A stretch of 64,000 bases of DNA from Candidula unifasciata (GCA_905116865.2 CAJHNH020001585.1:1-64000), one strand, 5' to 3'; counted from the first letter of the stretch, positions 44,345 through 55,737 are shown. Numbers and translations are program-made. The notes: generated from the letters alone by a model not told the origin.

Positions 44345-45802
44345 CAACAGCTTTTTTCTTTGGCACACTTGTCTTTGACATTTGATAGGTACACTGTATT
44401 TTTGCCACACTTGTCTTTGACATTTGATTGGTACACTGTCGGTATTATTGGCACACTTGTATTTGATACAGTACACTGTCTGTGTTATTGCCACACTTGT
44501 CTTTGACATTTGATACAGTACACTGTCTGTATTATTGGCACACTTGTCTGTGACATTTGATACAGTACACTGTCTGTATTATTGGCACACTTGTCTTTGA
44601 CATTTGATACAGTACACTGTTTGTATTATTGCCACACTTGTCTTTGACATTTGATACGGTACACTGTCTGTATTATTGGCACACTTGTCTTTGACATTTG
44701 ATACGGTACACTGTCTGTATTATTGGCACACTTGTCTTTGACATTTGATACGGTACACTGTCTGTATTATTGGCACACTTGTCTATGACATTTGATACGG
44801 TACACTGTCTGTATTATTGGCACACTTGTCTTTGACATTTGATAGGTACACTGTCTGTATTATTGGCACACTTGTCTTTGACATTTGATAGGGTACACTG
44901 TCTGTATTATTGGCACACTTGTCTTTGACATTTGATACAGTACACTGTCTGTATTATTGGCACACTTGTCTTTGACATTTGATACGGTACACTGTCTGTA
45001 TTATTGGCACACTTGTCTTTGACATTTGATACAGTACACTGTCTGTATTATTGGCACACTTGTCTGTGACATTTGATACAGTACACTGTCTGTATTATTG
45101 CCACACTTGTCTTTGACATTTGATAGGTACACTGTCTGTATTATTGGCACACTTGTCTTTGACATTTGATACGGTACACTGTCTGTATTATTGGCACACT
45201 TGTCTTTGACATTTGATACAGTACACTGTCTGTATTATTGGCACACTTGTCTGTGACATTTGATACAGTACACTGTCTGTATTATTGGCACACTTGTCTG
45301 TGACATTTGATAGGGTACACTGTCTGTATTATTGGCACACTTGTCTTTGACATTTGATAGGTACACTGTCTGTATTATTGGCACACTTGTCTGTGACATT
45401 TGATAGGTACACTGTCTGTATTATTGGCACACTTGTCTTTGACATTTGATAGGTACACTGTCTGTATTATTGGCACACTTGTCTGTGACATTTGATAGGT
45501 ACACTGTCTGTATTATTGGCACACTTGTCTGTGACATTTGATACGGTACACTGTCTGTATTATTGGCACACTTGTCTATGACATTTGATACAGTACACTG
45601 TCTGTATTATTGGCACACTTGTCTTTGACATTTGATACGGTACACTGTCTGTATTATTGCCACACTTGTCTTTGACATTTGATACGGTACACTGTCTGTA
45701 TTATTGGCACACTTGTCTTTGACATTTGATACGGTACACTGTCTGTATTATTGGCACACTTGTCTTTGACATTTGATACGGTACACTGTCTGTGTTATTG
45801 GC
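44345..45802. repeat. 47-bp minisatellite, about 31 copies
   Basis: Unit 'ggcacacttgtctttgacat' plus 'ttgatacggtacactgtctgtattatt'. Variation is concentrated at two sites: tcttt/tctgt/tctat, and the bases after 'gata' (cag, cgg, ggg or a 2-base deletion). The largest array outside the 58-61 kb block. Confidence 0.97.
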
Positions 45803-45809
45803 TAAATTT

Positions 45810-47020
45810 CCACTGGTGGACACCTCTCTGAACGTCTTTGGATGGATTTTTAACCTGCTGGCCATTTTCTTACTGGTCAGAATCAGGACGATAAGCATGT
45901 GCTCTGTTATTTTTGTGTCAGTACTTATCACAGGGCTATGGCATGATTATGTTTAGTTTATGTAGTAGTTGCTTTTCGTGTGGTACAAACAAGTTTGAAT
46001 TAAACACTCCTAATATTTGCTAGCTCAGGAAACAGCATCTGCTTAAATATAGTGCCCTGTCCAAGTTAGCTTCATTTTTGTGGTAACTCATGTATATTGA
46101 ATCCCTCAGCAAACTGCTACATTCACAATGTCAGTTTTAGTGTCTTTGTAGAATTTGATTTGATTGTTTTGAAACAGATGTTTGAATTAAAATGAGTGTT
46201 TACAGCCTGGGAATTGTGAGAAAACAGTGGTTAGCATGCCAGCCAGCCAGATAGCTTATCATGTCATCAAAGCCTACAATGGGTACCATGAAATGTTATT
46301 GGGAAGTCACTGTGTTCAACATGCATTTGATCACATCACCCATCAATACATTTGGGCTAGCATATTTTACCTCCTATTGGCTTATTGGTTTCATTTTCAA
46401 TTTGAACAATCATAGCTGGTACAAGTGCTAGTGTTGAAATCTATATTATTAATTGGCTTCATGTACTTTGCCTAGTGATCACACAGTGCACTGTCAAATT
46501 GTCATTCTAAATTAAAAGCAGCATTAGCAGCAGTATTGTGAATATCAAAATGCCAAATTTTGTGACTCTTAAACTCTTTATTATGTTGTAAATGATTTTT
46601 ATAACCACATAAAATATGAGGGTATGTACTTTACATGCATAGAAAGCAGTCTTGGAAAATGTATTATAAAACACTATTGTTCTGTTAAGGATTTGATTAA
46701 GTATTATCTATTGTATTGGTAGTCATATATATTAAATGTCTGACAAAAACTTGTCAAAAAGTAATGTAGTAGTAGTCAGATTGTTCTTTGCTGGGGTGAG
46801 TTATACAGTTATGTGAACAATAAATGTTGTGCTAAAAAATAGTGTCTCTTAATACGCTCAAACCCATATTGATAATAATCATATAATGTCACGTATATTT
46901 GGCATCCAGTTGAAAATAGTGTGCTTTTGGCATGTTCATCTTCATTTTCTGTGAAATGTCATTAAATAATGAAGAATTTTATGCCCCAAAAATCATTAGA
47001 CTAGAGTTGAAAGATATATC
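45810..47020. other. AT-rich sequence, no gene recognised
   Basis: No domain, long frame with splice context, or repeat. AATAAA hexamer near 46820. Confidence 0.5.
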
Positions 47021-47024
47021 AAGA

Positions 47025-47182
47025 AGTAATGTTGATGCTGCCATGCGTGAACCTTAGTGGTTCAACAGATACTTCAGATAAGCTGGACTTGATTGTATAC
47101 AGTGAAAATACTGATCCCCCAGCATATTTGTACCATCAGAACACTGTCTTGTTGCTTGATGTGCAGATCATTGTCAGGTTAG
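47025..47182 (+). CDS. Possible exon of an unidentified gene
   Basis: An open frame containing LSGSTDTSDKLDLIVYSENT, then PPAYLYHQNTVLLLDVQII, ends at a good donor (TTAG|GTGAGC at 47183), leaving phase 1. It joins in frame with the next possible exon at 47309. No convincing acceptor is visible upstream, so the start is arbitrary. I recognise no family. It could be chance. Confidence 0.25.
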
Positions 47183-47308
47183 GTGAGCTTTCTTGCTAGG
47201 ACAGTAGTTTCTCTTTTTATTTTACTAACCCATTGTATACAGAGTATGCTTTTGCTAGTTTTCCAAGCCATTGCTTGCCTATTTTCCTGTGCTGGATCTC
47301 TTTTGTAG

Positions 47309-47446
47309 GCACAGGAGCTGATGTCTCTACATATCAGGATCCAGTTACAAGGCAGTTATTTGAATCTTCTTCAGCCAGTCCTGCTGCTTATTGTTCACAC
47401 ACACAAGAATCTCCATCCACTGACGTAGAATTGAACTACATTGCAA
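47309..47446 (+). CDS. Possible exon of an unidentified gene
   Basis: Acceptor 'ctggatctcttttgtag' ends at 47308; the frame needs one upstream base, which the preceding candidate exon supplies. It encodes TGADVSTYQDPVTRQLFESS, then SASPAAYCSHTQESP and STDVELNYIA, with a possible donor GTGAAA at 47447. Ser/Thr-rich, not a known domain to me. The end of a family P element in the opposite orientation begins about 20 bases later. Confidence 0.3.
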
Positions 47447-47469
47447 GTGAAACCCCCCTCAGTCTTGTG

Positions 47470-47800
47470 TCTGTATATCTTCTTCTTCACTTCCTCTTTT
47501 ACCGCTTGGGATGTTGAAGAAGATATAGTTCTTCTTTGTTTGCTGGCTGCCTCGACCATAGACACGTCATGCTGTTGTAGAGTTTCTCTGTTACCATCTT
47601 TCCATCTTGTTTTTGCTTTTTCTTTTTTTCTGTTGATGTATGGATATATTATCACAAGACATTCTCTCTAAGTGGGCAAGCCATTTGATTTGCTGTCTTT
47701 ATATTTCATTTAGTTCTGTCCAAACCTTTTCTCATATCTCATTTCTGATATTACCTTTTCTGACCTGCAGCCCTTCTCAGACATCTGCTGATTTCCATGG
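47470..47800 (-). mobile_element. Family P 3'-end fragment
   Basis: Minus strand reads KKEKAKTRWKDGNRETLQQH, DVSMVEAASKQRRTISS and QAVKEEVKKK, ending in a GAA-rich tail (TTC repeats on plus at 47479-47490). It aligns with the last about 300 bases of the family P copy at 24.8-25.15 kb, fixing the family's 3' end. Confidence 0.75.
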
Positions 47801-47839
47801 TTACTAATTTTCTATTTCTTTCCCTTTTACTTTTTATAA

Positions 47840-48545
47840 TAGGGACAATATTATTCAAATAAACATAACACCCTCAGATGTTGATAAACAGGAGGACTTC
47901 AATGAGCTGCTCTTTGCTGACGATCAGTGCATATTCCACAGTGAAAGTAAACACATAAACCAACTACACAACGAAGTTGCTTTAACATCAAATGAAATCA
48001 ATATTGAAAAACAAAAGTCATGAGAAAGCAACCAGCCGTCAACATAAAGATCTAAGTCTGAAACAAGTACAAGAATTTAAATACTTAGGAAGTATCTTAA
48101 CATACAATAGTAAAATAGAAAGATAGAAATGAGAAACCAAAAATTCAACGACACGTACCAACTTGCTCTAGTTTTAAAACACTGTTATCCCAATAGAGAC
48201 AAAAAGACAAATTATAAATACAATATTTATACCTACTTTAGGTTACCAATGGCAGATTTTGACATTGACTAAACAACTAGAGAAAGCTAACCACCTGGGA
48301 GATGAGAAATTTGAAAATAGATCAAGTGAGAAACGACGTGATCACAAAAACTGTTGGAACAACATCCATCATCAAATTTATTGAGAAACAAAGAATGAAA
48401 TGGTTTGGCCATCTAATGAGAATGAAAGCAAACGATGCCAGCAGCAAGAGTACAACCTGGAAATTGAAACAACAAAAGGGGAAAGCCTGCATAACATCAC
48501 AGCATATCAAGCAACTGAGCACGCCCTGGCTCGGCTGCTGATCAT
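47840..48545 (+). mobile_element. Family P remnant, palm to C-terminus
   Basis: Plus strand reads DFNELLFADDQCIFHSESKH and then, across shifts and stops, FKYLGSIL-like and IIKFIEKQRMKWFGHLMRMK. Same order and wording as family P. The upstream half is absent. Confidence 0.75.
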
Positions 48546-48599
48546 CTGATGAACAGCGATTCCTAGCAGTAAAAGCAGATATTGACAAAAGAAGAATAA

Positions 48600-48818
48600 T
48601 TTTCTCTGGTTTCTTGTTGGTGACTTTGTCTGGCACTTGAAATCTAGAGTGAAAATAAATATGTTTTCTGTGAGATGTTTCTTTGTGCTGATCAAGAATG
48701 TCTTGCGCTGTTAGAAGGTGCTAGCTGTCCCAAGTACTTGGTTTGCTTTACTGTATCTGATAATTTCTTCGTCCAGTTTACCATCTTCGGTGAATGTTGT
48801 TTCCAGATGCCTGTTTAA
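48600..48818 (-). mobile_element. Family P remnant, 3' half of a copy split by a MITE
   Basis: Minus strand reads FTEDGKLDEEI and ISTKKHLTENIFIFTLDFKC, matching family P FTEDGKLDKEI and ISTKRHLIQSIFIPTLCYQC. It joins 49553-50010 once the element at 48819-49548 is removed. Confidence 0.75.
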
Positions 48819-49548
48819 ACCTACCAGACCTGAGGCCCTGAACCTAACTGTCCCTATAACCTGGGCACTAACACGTAAAAACCAACAGGATGTACAAAAA
48901 AATTAGTTACATGCAAACAAGTGGTTAGAATAAGATAAAACTTGGAGACATTGTAGAAAATAGGTTTACCTTTCATCTAGCACCAATCTTCCACCTTTGT
49001 GTGCCAATCCACCTTGTAGGATCAGTCTAGTTTCACAAAGTAAGCACCAGATGTTGCTGTTTGAGGGACACGCCCCCTTCTCTTACTATCGATCTAGTTT
49101 TAAATCTATAATTTTCATAATTCTTCTCCTCACTCTAGCTCTCACTGACTGTGTCACTTCAACCCGGAACATATTCTTCATGAACGTATTCACAGTCTGA
49201 ATTAACCAAAGTATCGATCACCTGTTGGACTGTGAAAAGCCTAGACCTAGGTCACTTTCTTGTCGAAGCCGCTTTTTCATTGAGAATTTTCAGAATTTTT
49301 TCACATCAAACCACACAAAGAAATCTCAACATGCGGGGAAAGTCATTCGCAATGACTAACAACCAAATCTGATGGCGATTGGCTGGTTATTTTTAGTCTG
49401 TGACGCATATTTTTCACGTACTACGTAAATTCCCGGAAAATGGGGCCAGCGGTGTAGTGGCAGGTTAGGAAATGCCCTGAAAATGGGGCCAGCGGTGTAG
49501 CGGCAGGTTAGGAAATTCCCGGAAAATGGGGCCAGCAGTCTGGTAGGG
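48819..49548. mobile_element. piggyBac-like non-autonomous element (MITE)
   Basis: 730 bp bounded by TTAA at 48815-48818 and 49549-49552, with inverted ends (left ACCTACCAGACCTGAGG, right complement CCCTACCAGACTGCTGG). TTAA duplication and CCCT-type ends are hallmarks of the piggyBac superfamily. No transposase frame. It sits inside a family P copy, whose 'gcctgtttaatgcctttt' is restored with one TTAA when it is removed. Near its right end a 49-bp unit is repeated about 2.5 times (49430-49540). Confidence 0.8.
49430..49540. repeat. 49-bp tandem repeat inside the MITE
   Basis: Unit 'aaaatggggccagcggtgta' plus 'gtggcaggttaggaaattcccgg', about 2.5 copies adjoining the right end of the piggyBac-like element. 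Confidence 0.85.
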
Positions 49549-49552
49549 TTAA

Positions 49553-50010
49553 TGCCTTTGCAGTCCACAGTTACACATGTTTTTAGGTTCTGATTCTTTC
49601 TTTACATTGGCTTGACTTCTATCTGTTCAGTGTTCATTCTGTTATTTGTAGTACATTCTTTATTCACAGATGTTGGATATTGCAATTTCTTGGCTGAATG
49701 TTATCAAAGCCTGGTCATCAGCAAAGAGTCATTTGTTGATCTTGCTAATATTTATGTCTATGGGCTTGGCATCCTTGCATATACTCTGTCTAGATGATAA
49801 GATACATCACTGTCTTGCTCCATATGTTACTGTGAATGGTTCCGTTGTTCCCTGATTTATCCTAAGCTTCTGCAATCGCTATATAAACTCTTGCACACTT
49901 TTTTTTTAGGTGTTCGCTTACTCCATATCCAGCCATTACTATCTATAATACTTGTCTATCAAATATTTTCACCTAGTCTATAAATGCACATGTCGTAGAG
50001 CTTGTTGAGA
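49553..50010 (-). mobile_element. Family P remnant, 5' half of the copy split by a MITE
   Basis: Minus strand reads INQGTTEPFTVTYGARQ, SICKDAKPIDINISKINK and LFADDQALI, nearly word for word the family P palm (INQGTSHPFTVTSGVRQ, SICKNAKPMNEDLSKIN, LFADDQALI). Frames contain stops. Confidence 0.8.
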
Positions 50011-50089
50011 AAGGTAGAGAGTGAAGACCGGTATGCTCCATAAAAAAATAGCGAGTATAGCTTCAGGTCCTGTGTAGTTACATCAGTTT

Positions 50090-50535
50090 GATATTTTCGC
50101 CAGGATATGCCTGTGGTGTATTAGGAAATGAACAGGCAGATAGACTGGTGGGTTCTGCACAACCTGGTGGTTGATGTATGACAAGCTAGAAGTTGCAGGC
50201 ATGTCAGACTGATGGTCCCCAGGGGGCCAGATAGATCACATCTGTGTTGTCATGAGGGCCAGATAGATCACATCTGTGTTGTCATGAGGGCCAGATAGAT
50301 CACATCTGTGTTGTCATGAGGGCCAGATAGATCACTTCTGTGTTGTCATGAGGGCCAGATAGATCACATCTGTGTTGTCATGAGGGCCAGATAGATCACT
50401 TCTGTGTTGTCATGAGGGCCAGATAGATCACATCTGTGTTGTCATGAGGGCCAGATGGGTGAGATGGATATACAATCAGACTAGTACCATTGTAAGATCT
50501 CTGCGCTTGCTGCTGATCATCACTGATCTGATAGA
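50090..50535 (+). mobile_element. RNase H LINE 3' fragment, family A copy 3, with internal array
   Basis: Plus strand reads GVLGNEQADRLVGSAQPGG, then a break. After a 32-bp tandem array the family A 3' end resumes ('taccattgtaagatctctgc', reading VRSLRLLLI). The array therefore lies within the element. Non-functional. Confidence 0.65.
50222..50458. repeat. 32-bp minisatellite, about 7.5 copies
   Basis: Unit 'gagggccagatagatcacat' plus 'ctgtgttgtcat', near-identical, within the RNase H LINE fragment. Confidence 0.95.
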
Positions 50536-51002
50536 ACCACCTCGCTAGAACACAAACAGATCGACAATCTGGCAATATGCACATTAGAAAATATAATACA
50601 TAATCACCAGCTCACTGATTTAGCACAATACACATTATCCTAACCACCCCTGCGTTGTTAGGCCAAACTGGCCTAACGGTCAAGATTACACACCGTGTCC
50701 TGTTGACCGACTCGCTTTTGGGTAAAACTAATGTTGGTCTGCCCATTTACACAGTGTGTGACGCGTCATTGATACTTCTTTTTGGGGTAAAACTAATGTT
50801 GGTCTGCAAGCTAAACCCAACTGTTGCTATGTCATCTGAAAATTTACCATTGACATAACATTCAACCCGTAGGAACAGAATATTAAACACTTGTTCATAG
50901 GAAATCAAAATCAAAAGTTCCAGATGGAAGGAAAAACAAAATCAGAACATACTTGAAAAAAATTATTTCTTATATACAGCAGCTTCACCAGTATGAGTTG
51001 AG

Positions 51003-51066
51003 TCGTCATCACAGCACTTGGGGCATTCCCATGTGTGTTCCGTCCTCATCTTCAGCAGCCAACAGT
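51003..51066 (-). mobile_element. Family A LINE 3'-end fragment
   Basis: The reverse strand reads LKMRTEHTWECPKC followed by GATGAC, matching the family A ends at 25.38 and 28.68 kb. Only the last about 65 bases are present, so it is extremely 5'-truncated. 50560-51000 and 51070-51300 show no other recognised feature except a short direct repeat ('gggtaaaactaatgttggtc') near 50720 and 50785. Confidence 0.6.
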
Positions 51067-51313
51067 ATGAAGTCTGAGGACAAAAGGCTGAATTAGATTA
51101 AACAGTGTTAAAATTCAAGTGGAGATAAGTGCTCTGATTCTGGAGTGGGCCCGATCAAGTTCAATGCCCCAATCTGTGGAGCCCTTCTTGAACAATCTCC
51201 AAGAAAGGCTGCTTTTTCCCTGCCTGACATTTGGGATGGACTTAATATAATAATTTATCAACTCAAGCAGATTTAGAATTTCTCTTTGTGTGTGGGTGTG
51301 TGTATGACTGTTT

Positions 51314-51338
51314 GGGGGGGGGGGGGGGGGGGGGGGGG
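51314..51338. repeat. Poly-G tract, 25 bases
   Basis: Uninterrupted G run after a short (TG)n. Confidence 0.9.
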
Positions 51339-51684
51339 TATTATTTTTTGAGACCTGTTCATAGAGTATTTACATGGTTAGATGCATCTTTGATACAAAA
51401 TAGGATATCTCATGGAATCATGTTACTCAAAAAAAAAAAGTATAGCTATACTGTTCAGAGGAATACAGGGTAGATCTTTGTAACACTCCACATGTTTCTC
51501 ACTGTAGTTTTTAGTTTGTCTTTAATGTGATCGTTAGTTTTAAAGCTATACTGTTCTGGGATCAGACATGGTTTAACTTCACTGAGACTGTCGGTATTTA
51601 ACTTTCTCTGATGTCCACAGGGGCCAAAAGAGATGATGAAACAAACAGGGCCATCGCCATACTGGAGAGATGTTTGCAAAAATA

Positions 51685-52520
51685 TTGGAACTTAGAGCGG
51701 GACCAGTCCTAGAGCCTTAAGTTTAGTGATAGTCAGTTCAGTTTCAGTACAGATGCAATATTTTCTTTAAGGCAGATACGTGAGTAGTCTATTGAATATG
51801 ACAGAAGTCAGCATCTTAAATTTATAGATCAAGAGAAGGTTTTCGATCAAGTCAACAGAAGCAAATTATGACAAATCCAAGAAGATTGTGATATTCAAGA
51901 TCAGCTGTTGGGTAACATCCTGGCTCTTTACCAAGTTAGTCAGTGCACAGGAGGAATGACAGACTGGTTTCCTATCTCATCAGGTGTCAGACAGGAATGT
52001 GTCCTTTCACCACTGCTATTGATTACTTACATGGATAGAATATAACAGGAGGCAAATACAGACACGACAGAAATCAATGAACTTTTTGCAGACGATCAAT
52101 GTCTAATATACCACCAAGAATAGAATTTACACCACGATAATGAGACTCCTTACATCAAGTCTGCACACAGTATGACATGCGAATAATTACCGTGAAAACT
52201 AAGGTAATGAGGATAGGCAGGAAACAATACAAACTAGTACGAGAATTCAAATCTAGGAAGCGTATTTACGGAGGATGTAAGACTGGATAAAGAGATAGGA
52301 GACAGAGTAAAGAAGGCAAACGCTGTCATCTACCAGTTAGCTCCACTGCTTAGACACCCAGATGTCTCCCTTCCAGCAAAACAGCAAATGATTAATGGCA
52401 TCTTTATCCCTACTTTATGTTATCAGTGCCAAAAATTGACAATCAGTAGGACACTACAACAGAAAATAATAACTACATGTTAAATGCGCTGTCTCCGCAA
52501 GGTCATTAGACGGTAAGAAT
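51685..52520 (+). mobile_element. Family P remnant, 5' half of a copy split by element Q
   Basis: Plus strand reads LKFIDQEKVFDQVNRSKL, SSGVRQECVLSPLLLITYMD, INELFADDQCLIYHQE, then LAPLLRHPD-, CYQCQ- and MRCLRKV-like segments, stopping at the insertion of a younger element. Stops and shifts throughout. The continuation is at 55738-55985. Confidence 0.8.
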
Positions 52521-52525
52521 CTTAC

Positions 52526-54378
52526 TTACTTAGTCGCTCCTCTTCTACCTTGGGGTGTAGAGGTTTGCCAGAGAGATCGCCAGACGTCTCTATCAGCAGT
52601 TTTCTTTCTGGCTTTGTTCCATTCCAGTCCTCTGTCAGTTAGGGACTGTCGGATGTTGTCTTCCCAGCGCACCCTGGGTCGTCCTGGAGGTCTGGTTCCC
52701 TGGTTCTTAGCCTCCCATGCCTGCCATGGTGGCCGATTTTCTCCCATTCTGCATACATGTCCAAACCATCTAAACTGTGACTGATCCACTCGGGTTAGTA
52801 AGGGCTGGGTATCAAGATCTTGACGTATTGTCTGATTGCGGACGTTGTCTCTTCTTGTCACTTGGACCACCTTTCTCAGGTATCTCATTTCCGAGGCCTG
52901 CAGCTGGCTTCTGTGAGCTGTTGTCATTGCCCATGACTCACACCCATAGGTCAGGTACATAGGTAGAGCGGTAAACAGCCATTTTCGTCCTCTTGCCAAT
53001 TTCTCTTTTGTTAAAAAACCCTCGGTTTATGGCCTGGAAGAGTCTCCCAGCAGCTGCTTTTCGTGTAGCCAGCTCAGTCTTAATGCCTCCGTTTTGGTCT
53101 AGTACAACTCCAAGGTATTTGAAATGGTTAACCTGCTCCAATGCATACTGTCCCATCATGATCTGGTGTTTCTTCTCCTCTCTTGAGATCACCCTGGTTT
53201 TAGTTTTGGAGATACTGATGGTCATCCCTTTCTTTTCAAGCTCTTCCTTCCAGACAAGTAAGTTGGACTGAAGGTGTGCCTCAGATTTAGCTATCAGGGC
53301 CACATCGTCTGCAAAAGCCAGCTCTGATATACAGATTGGTTTCATCTTCCAGTACCCTACAGAGTACTTCTTTGTCTTCTCCTTACAGGTCTTGATGACA
53401 TCATCCATCATAAGAATGCAAAGGTAAGGTGAGAGAATATCACCTTGTCTAACACCGCTGGCGGTCTTGAATTCTTCTGACTTTTGGTCTGCTGTTCTTA
53501 CATAATTTCTGCACCTTTTGTAGAAACTGTATTGCACTGATCAGGGGTGCTGGGATGTTTTTCCCTGCCAAGCAGTCCCAGAGCTTGTTCCAGGGTACCT
53601 TGTCAAATGCCTTTTCCAGATCCAAAAAACATAAGTGCATCTCACTCTTATATTCCAGGGCTTTTTCACGCATCTGTCTCACTGTGAAGATAAGATCTTG
53701 AGTACTTTGGTTTGCTCTGAAGCCGCTGTGGCTCTACCAGACTTCTAAGTCTCTGCTCAAGAATTCTAGAGTAACTTTTACCAGGAACGCTGAGGAGGGA
53801 TATGCCTCTGTTTTTTTTCACATTGTCTGTTATCACCTTTTTTAAATATAGGTAAATTGATGGCAATCTCCCAATCTTTTGGTATAGTTTTGCTACACCA
53901 GGCTGCCTGGAGAACCTTCAGTAGAAGGCGCTCACCTTCGACTCCCATATATTTGACCATCTCTGGTGATATACCATCATGACCTGCTGCTTTTCCCAGC
54001 TTAATCTTCTCAATAGCTGCCTTCAATTCTTCCATCCTGATGTTATCTTCCCCATGATTGAATTCCTTCTCAGGAGTGAGGTCCATTATTTCTGGGTCAT
54101 GACTTCCCTCAACGCCGAGGAGCTCTGAGAAGTATTCTTTCCATCTGCCCATGATATCATTTGTAGAAGTAAGCAGAGACCCTTCCTTGTCTTTTATGAA
54201 TTTAAGTGGGCACTCTTTCTCCTTCCTCATGTTCTTAAGGGTCTTGTAGAACAGTTTTTGGTTTTCTCTTGCATTCTTTTCCAACTTTTCTCCAAACTCT
54301 TCCCATGATTTCTGTTTTGCTTTAAGCACAATATTTTTGGTCTCTGTTCTGAGTGCCACATATTGTTTATATTTTTCT
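52526..54378 (-). pseudogene. Family Q reverse transcriptase and C-terminal region (frame-broken)
   Basis: Minus strand in order: KYKQYVALRTETKNIVLKAK, IKLGKAAGHDGISPEMVKYM (GHDGI), DWEIAINLPIFKKGD, RGISLLSVPGKSYSRILEQR, CFLDLEKAFDKVPW, TASGVRQGDILSPYLCILMM, ELAFADDVALIAKSE (palm FADD), FKYLGVVLDQNGG, YGCESWAMTTAHRSQLQASE, FRWFGHVCRMGE and PPGRPRVRWEDNIRQSL. An in-frame TAA at 54379-54381 separates it from the endonuclease. Frame changes occur near 53810 (at a T run), 53700, 53500 and 52960. Some may be homopolymer indels, so activity cannot be judged. Confidence 0.85.
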
Positions 54379-55535
54379 ATTTATTCAGCTGTGTTCCTGG
54401 CTGCCAGGTATTGCTTCCATGCCCTTTTCTTTTCTCCTATTTTCAGTTTGACTTCTTCTGTCCACCAAGGTGTCCTATGTCCCCGCCTTCCACTTGGGAC
54501 GTCACCACATGCTTCTACTGCAGCTGCTGTTAGGATATTCTTGAATCTGCACCAGAGGGTTTCAGTGTCCTCTGATGATTCTTCTTCAGTTCCTATTGCT
54601 TTCACTATAAGCTCCTTGTGTCTAGCCTTAATATCTGGCTCTCTTAGCTTGTATGCTTTAATCCTCATCCCTTCTTGGTTGCTTGGTTTCTTGCACGGTT
54701 GTCGGTGTTGCCTTTTTGGAGCAGTTCTTTCAGTTGTTCTCTTTATTGTGACCAGATAGTGGTCACTTCCAATCTCTGGTCCTCTCATGACTCTGGCATC
54801 TCTCACAAACTTGAATGAACTTTTCCTAACTATGGCGTAGTCAATGATGGATTTTTCATTCTTTGAAGGTTCACATCTTGTGTATGCATGTATACGCTTG
54901 TGGGGGAATTTTGTGTTTGTAATGACAAGGTTCTGTTCCCTGCAGAATCTGAGAAGTCGCTTGCCATTATCATTCAAAACATCTTCACCATATCTCCCGA
55001 TCACTCCACCCCATCTAGAGTGATCATTTCCTACTCTGGCAATTAGATCTCCTAGGAGGATAATTTCGTCGTGACAGTCATCTATGGTCTTTTGGAGCAG
55101 TTCAAAGAATTCTTCTTTAACATCTACTCGCTCATCTTCATTTGGCCCATACACAATGACAAAATTGACAATTGTATCTTCTTCTTTCAGATCTAACACC
55201 ATTATTCGCTCTGAGATGAATTTCCATCCTTTGATGTTACTAACTTGATTCCTGGCCACAATACAGCCAACACCTCCCTTGGCTCTCTCCGTCATAGGGA
55301 CACCACTGTAGAGCAGCATACTTCCATCGTGATCTGTTATTCCTTGCCCCTTTTTCTTGGTTTCAGTCAGAGCCAAGACTCCTAATTTTGCTTTCCTCAT
55401 CTCCCCTACTAACTCGTTTTCCTTTCCGTTAATGCCTCTTATATTCCATGTTCCATAAATCGTAGTCCGTAAGCCATGCCAGTTCGTCGCCGTTAAGATC
55501 CGTCCGGTTTTCTCTCTGTAGTTACTTGTGATCGT
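54379..55535 (-). pseudogene. Family Q APE-type endonuclease ORF
   Basis: An open minus-strand frame from a stop near 55535 to TAA 54379-54381; the first ATG is at 55400, but conserved sequence starts upstream (TTIYGTWNIRGINGKENELV), so the ATG may not be the real start. Blocks in order: GTWNIRG, LGVLALTETKKKGQG, GGVGCIVARN, VNFVIVYGPNEDE, EIILLGDLIARVGND (usually GDFNA), SIIDYAIVRKS and IGSDHYLVTIK. This is the exonuclease-endonuclease-phosphatase fold used by LINEs to nick target DNA. The catalytic-region GD and SDH are present; FNA reads LIA. It would normally be fused to the RT. Confidence 0.88.
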
Positions 55536-55737
55536 GGTTTAGGGCAAACAGTTGATTGGCCTGTTGTGCCTTTGCATTGTGGAGGGGCTGCCTCCTTGCG
55601 GCCTCCATGCAGGTCGTCTGGCTGATTCACGGTTACCCACTACTTCCGGAGACGCATGAAGCACTCAGGTTCAGCCAGACCCTCCTCCTTTTACAGCCGG
55701 GCTTGGGACCGGTCTTAGCGGAGTTCAGGGTAAGAAT

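Larger units (their letters stand above)
52521..55728 (-). mobile_element. Nearly complete RTE-type retrotransposon (family Q)
   Basis: A 3.2-kb minus-strand element with endonuclease, RT and C-terminal region in order, flanked by GGTAAGAAT on both sides (52512-52520 and 55729-55737). Its 3' end is a short TAAG-type tandem tail directly after the stop codon region, typical of RTE elements, which lack poly-A. The 5' part (55728 to about 55520) is leader. Length fits a full RTE element. It is inserted into a family P copy, so Q is younger. Confidence 0.88.
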
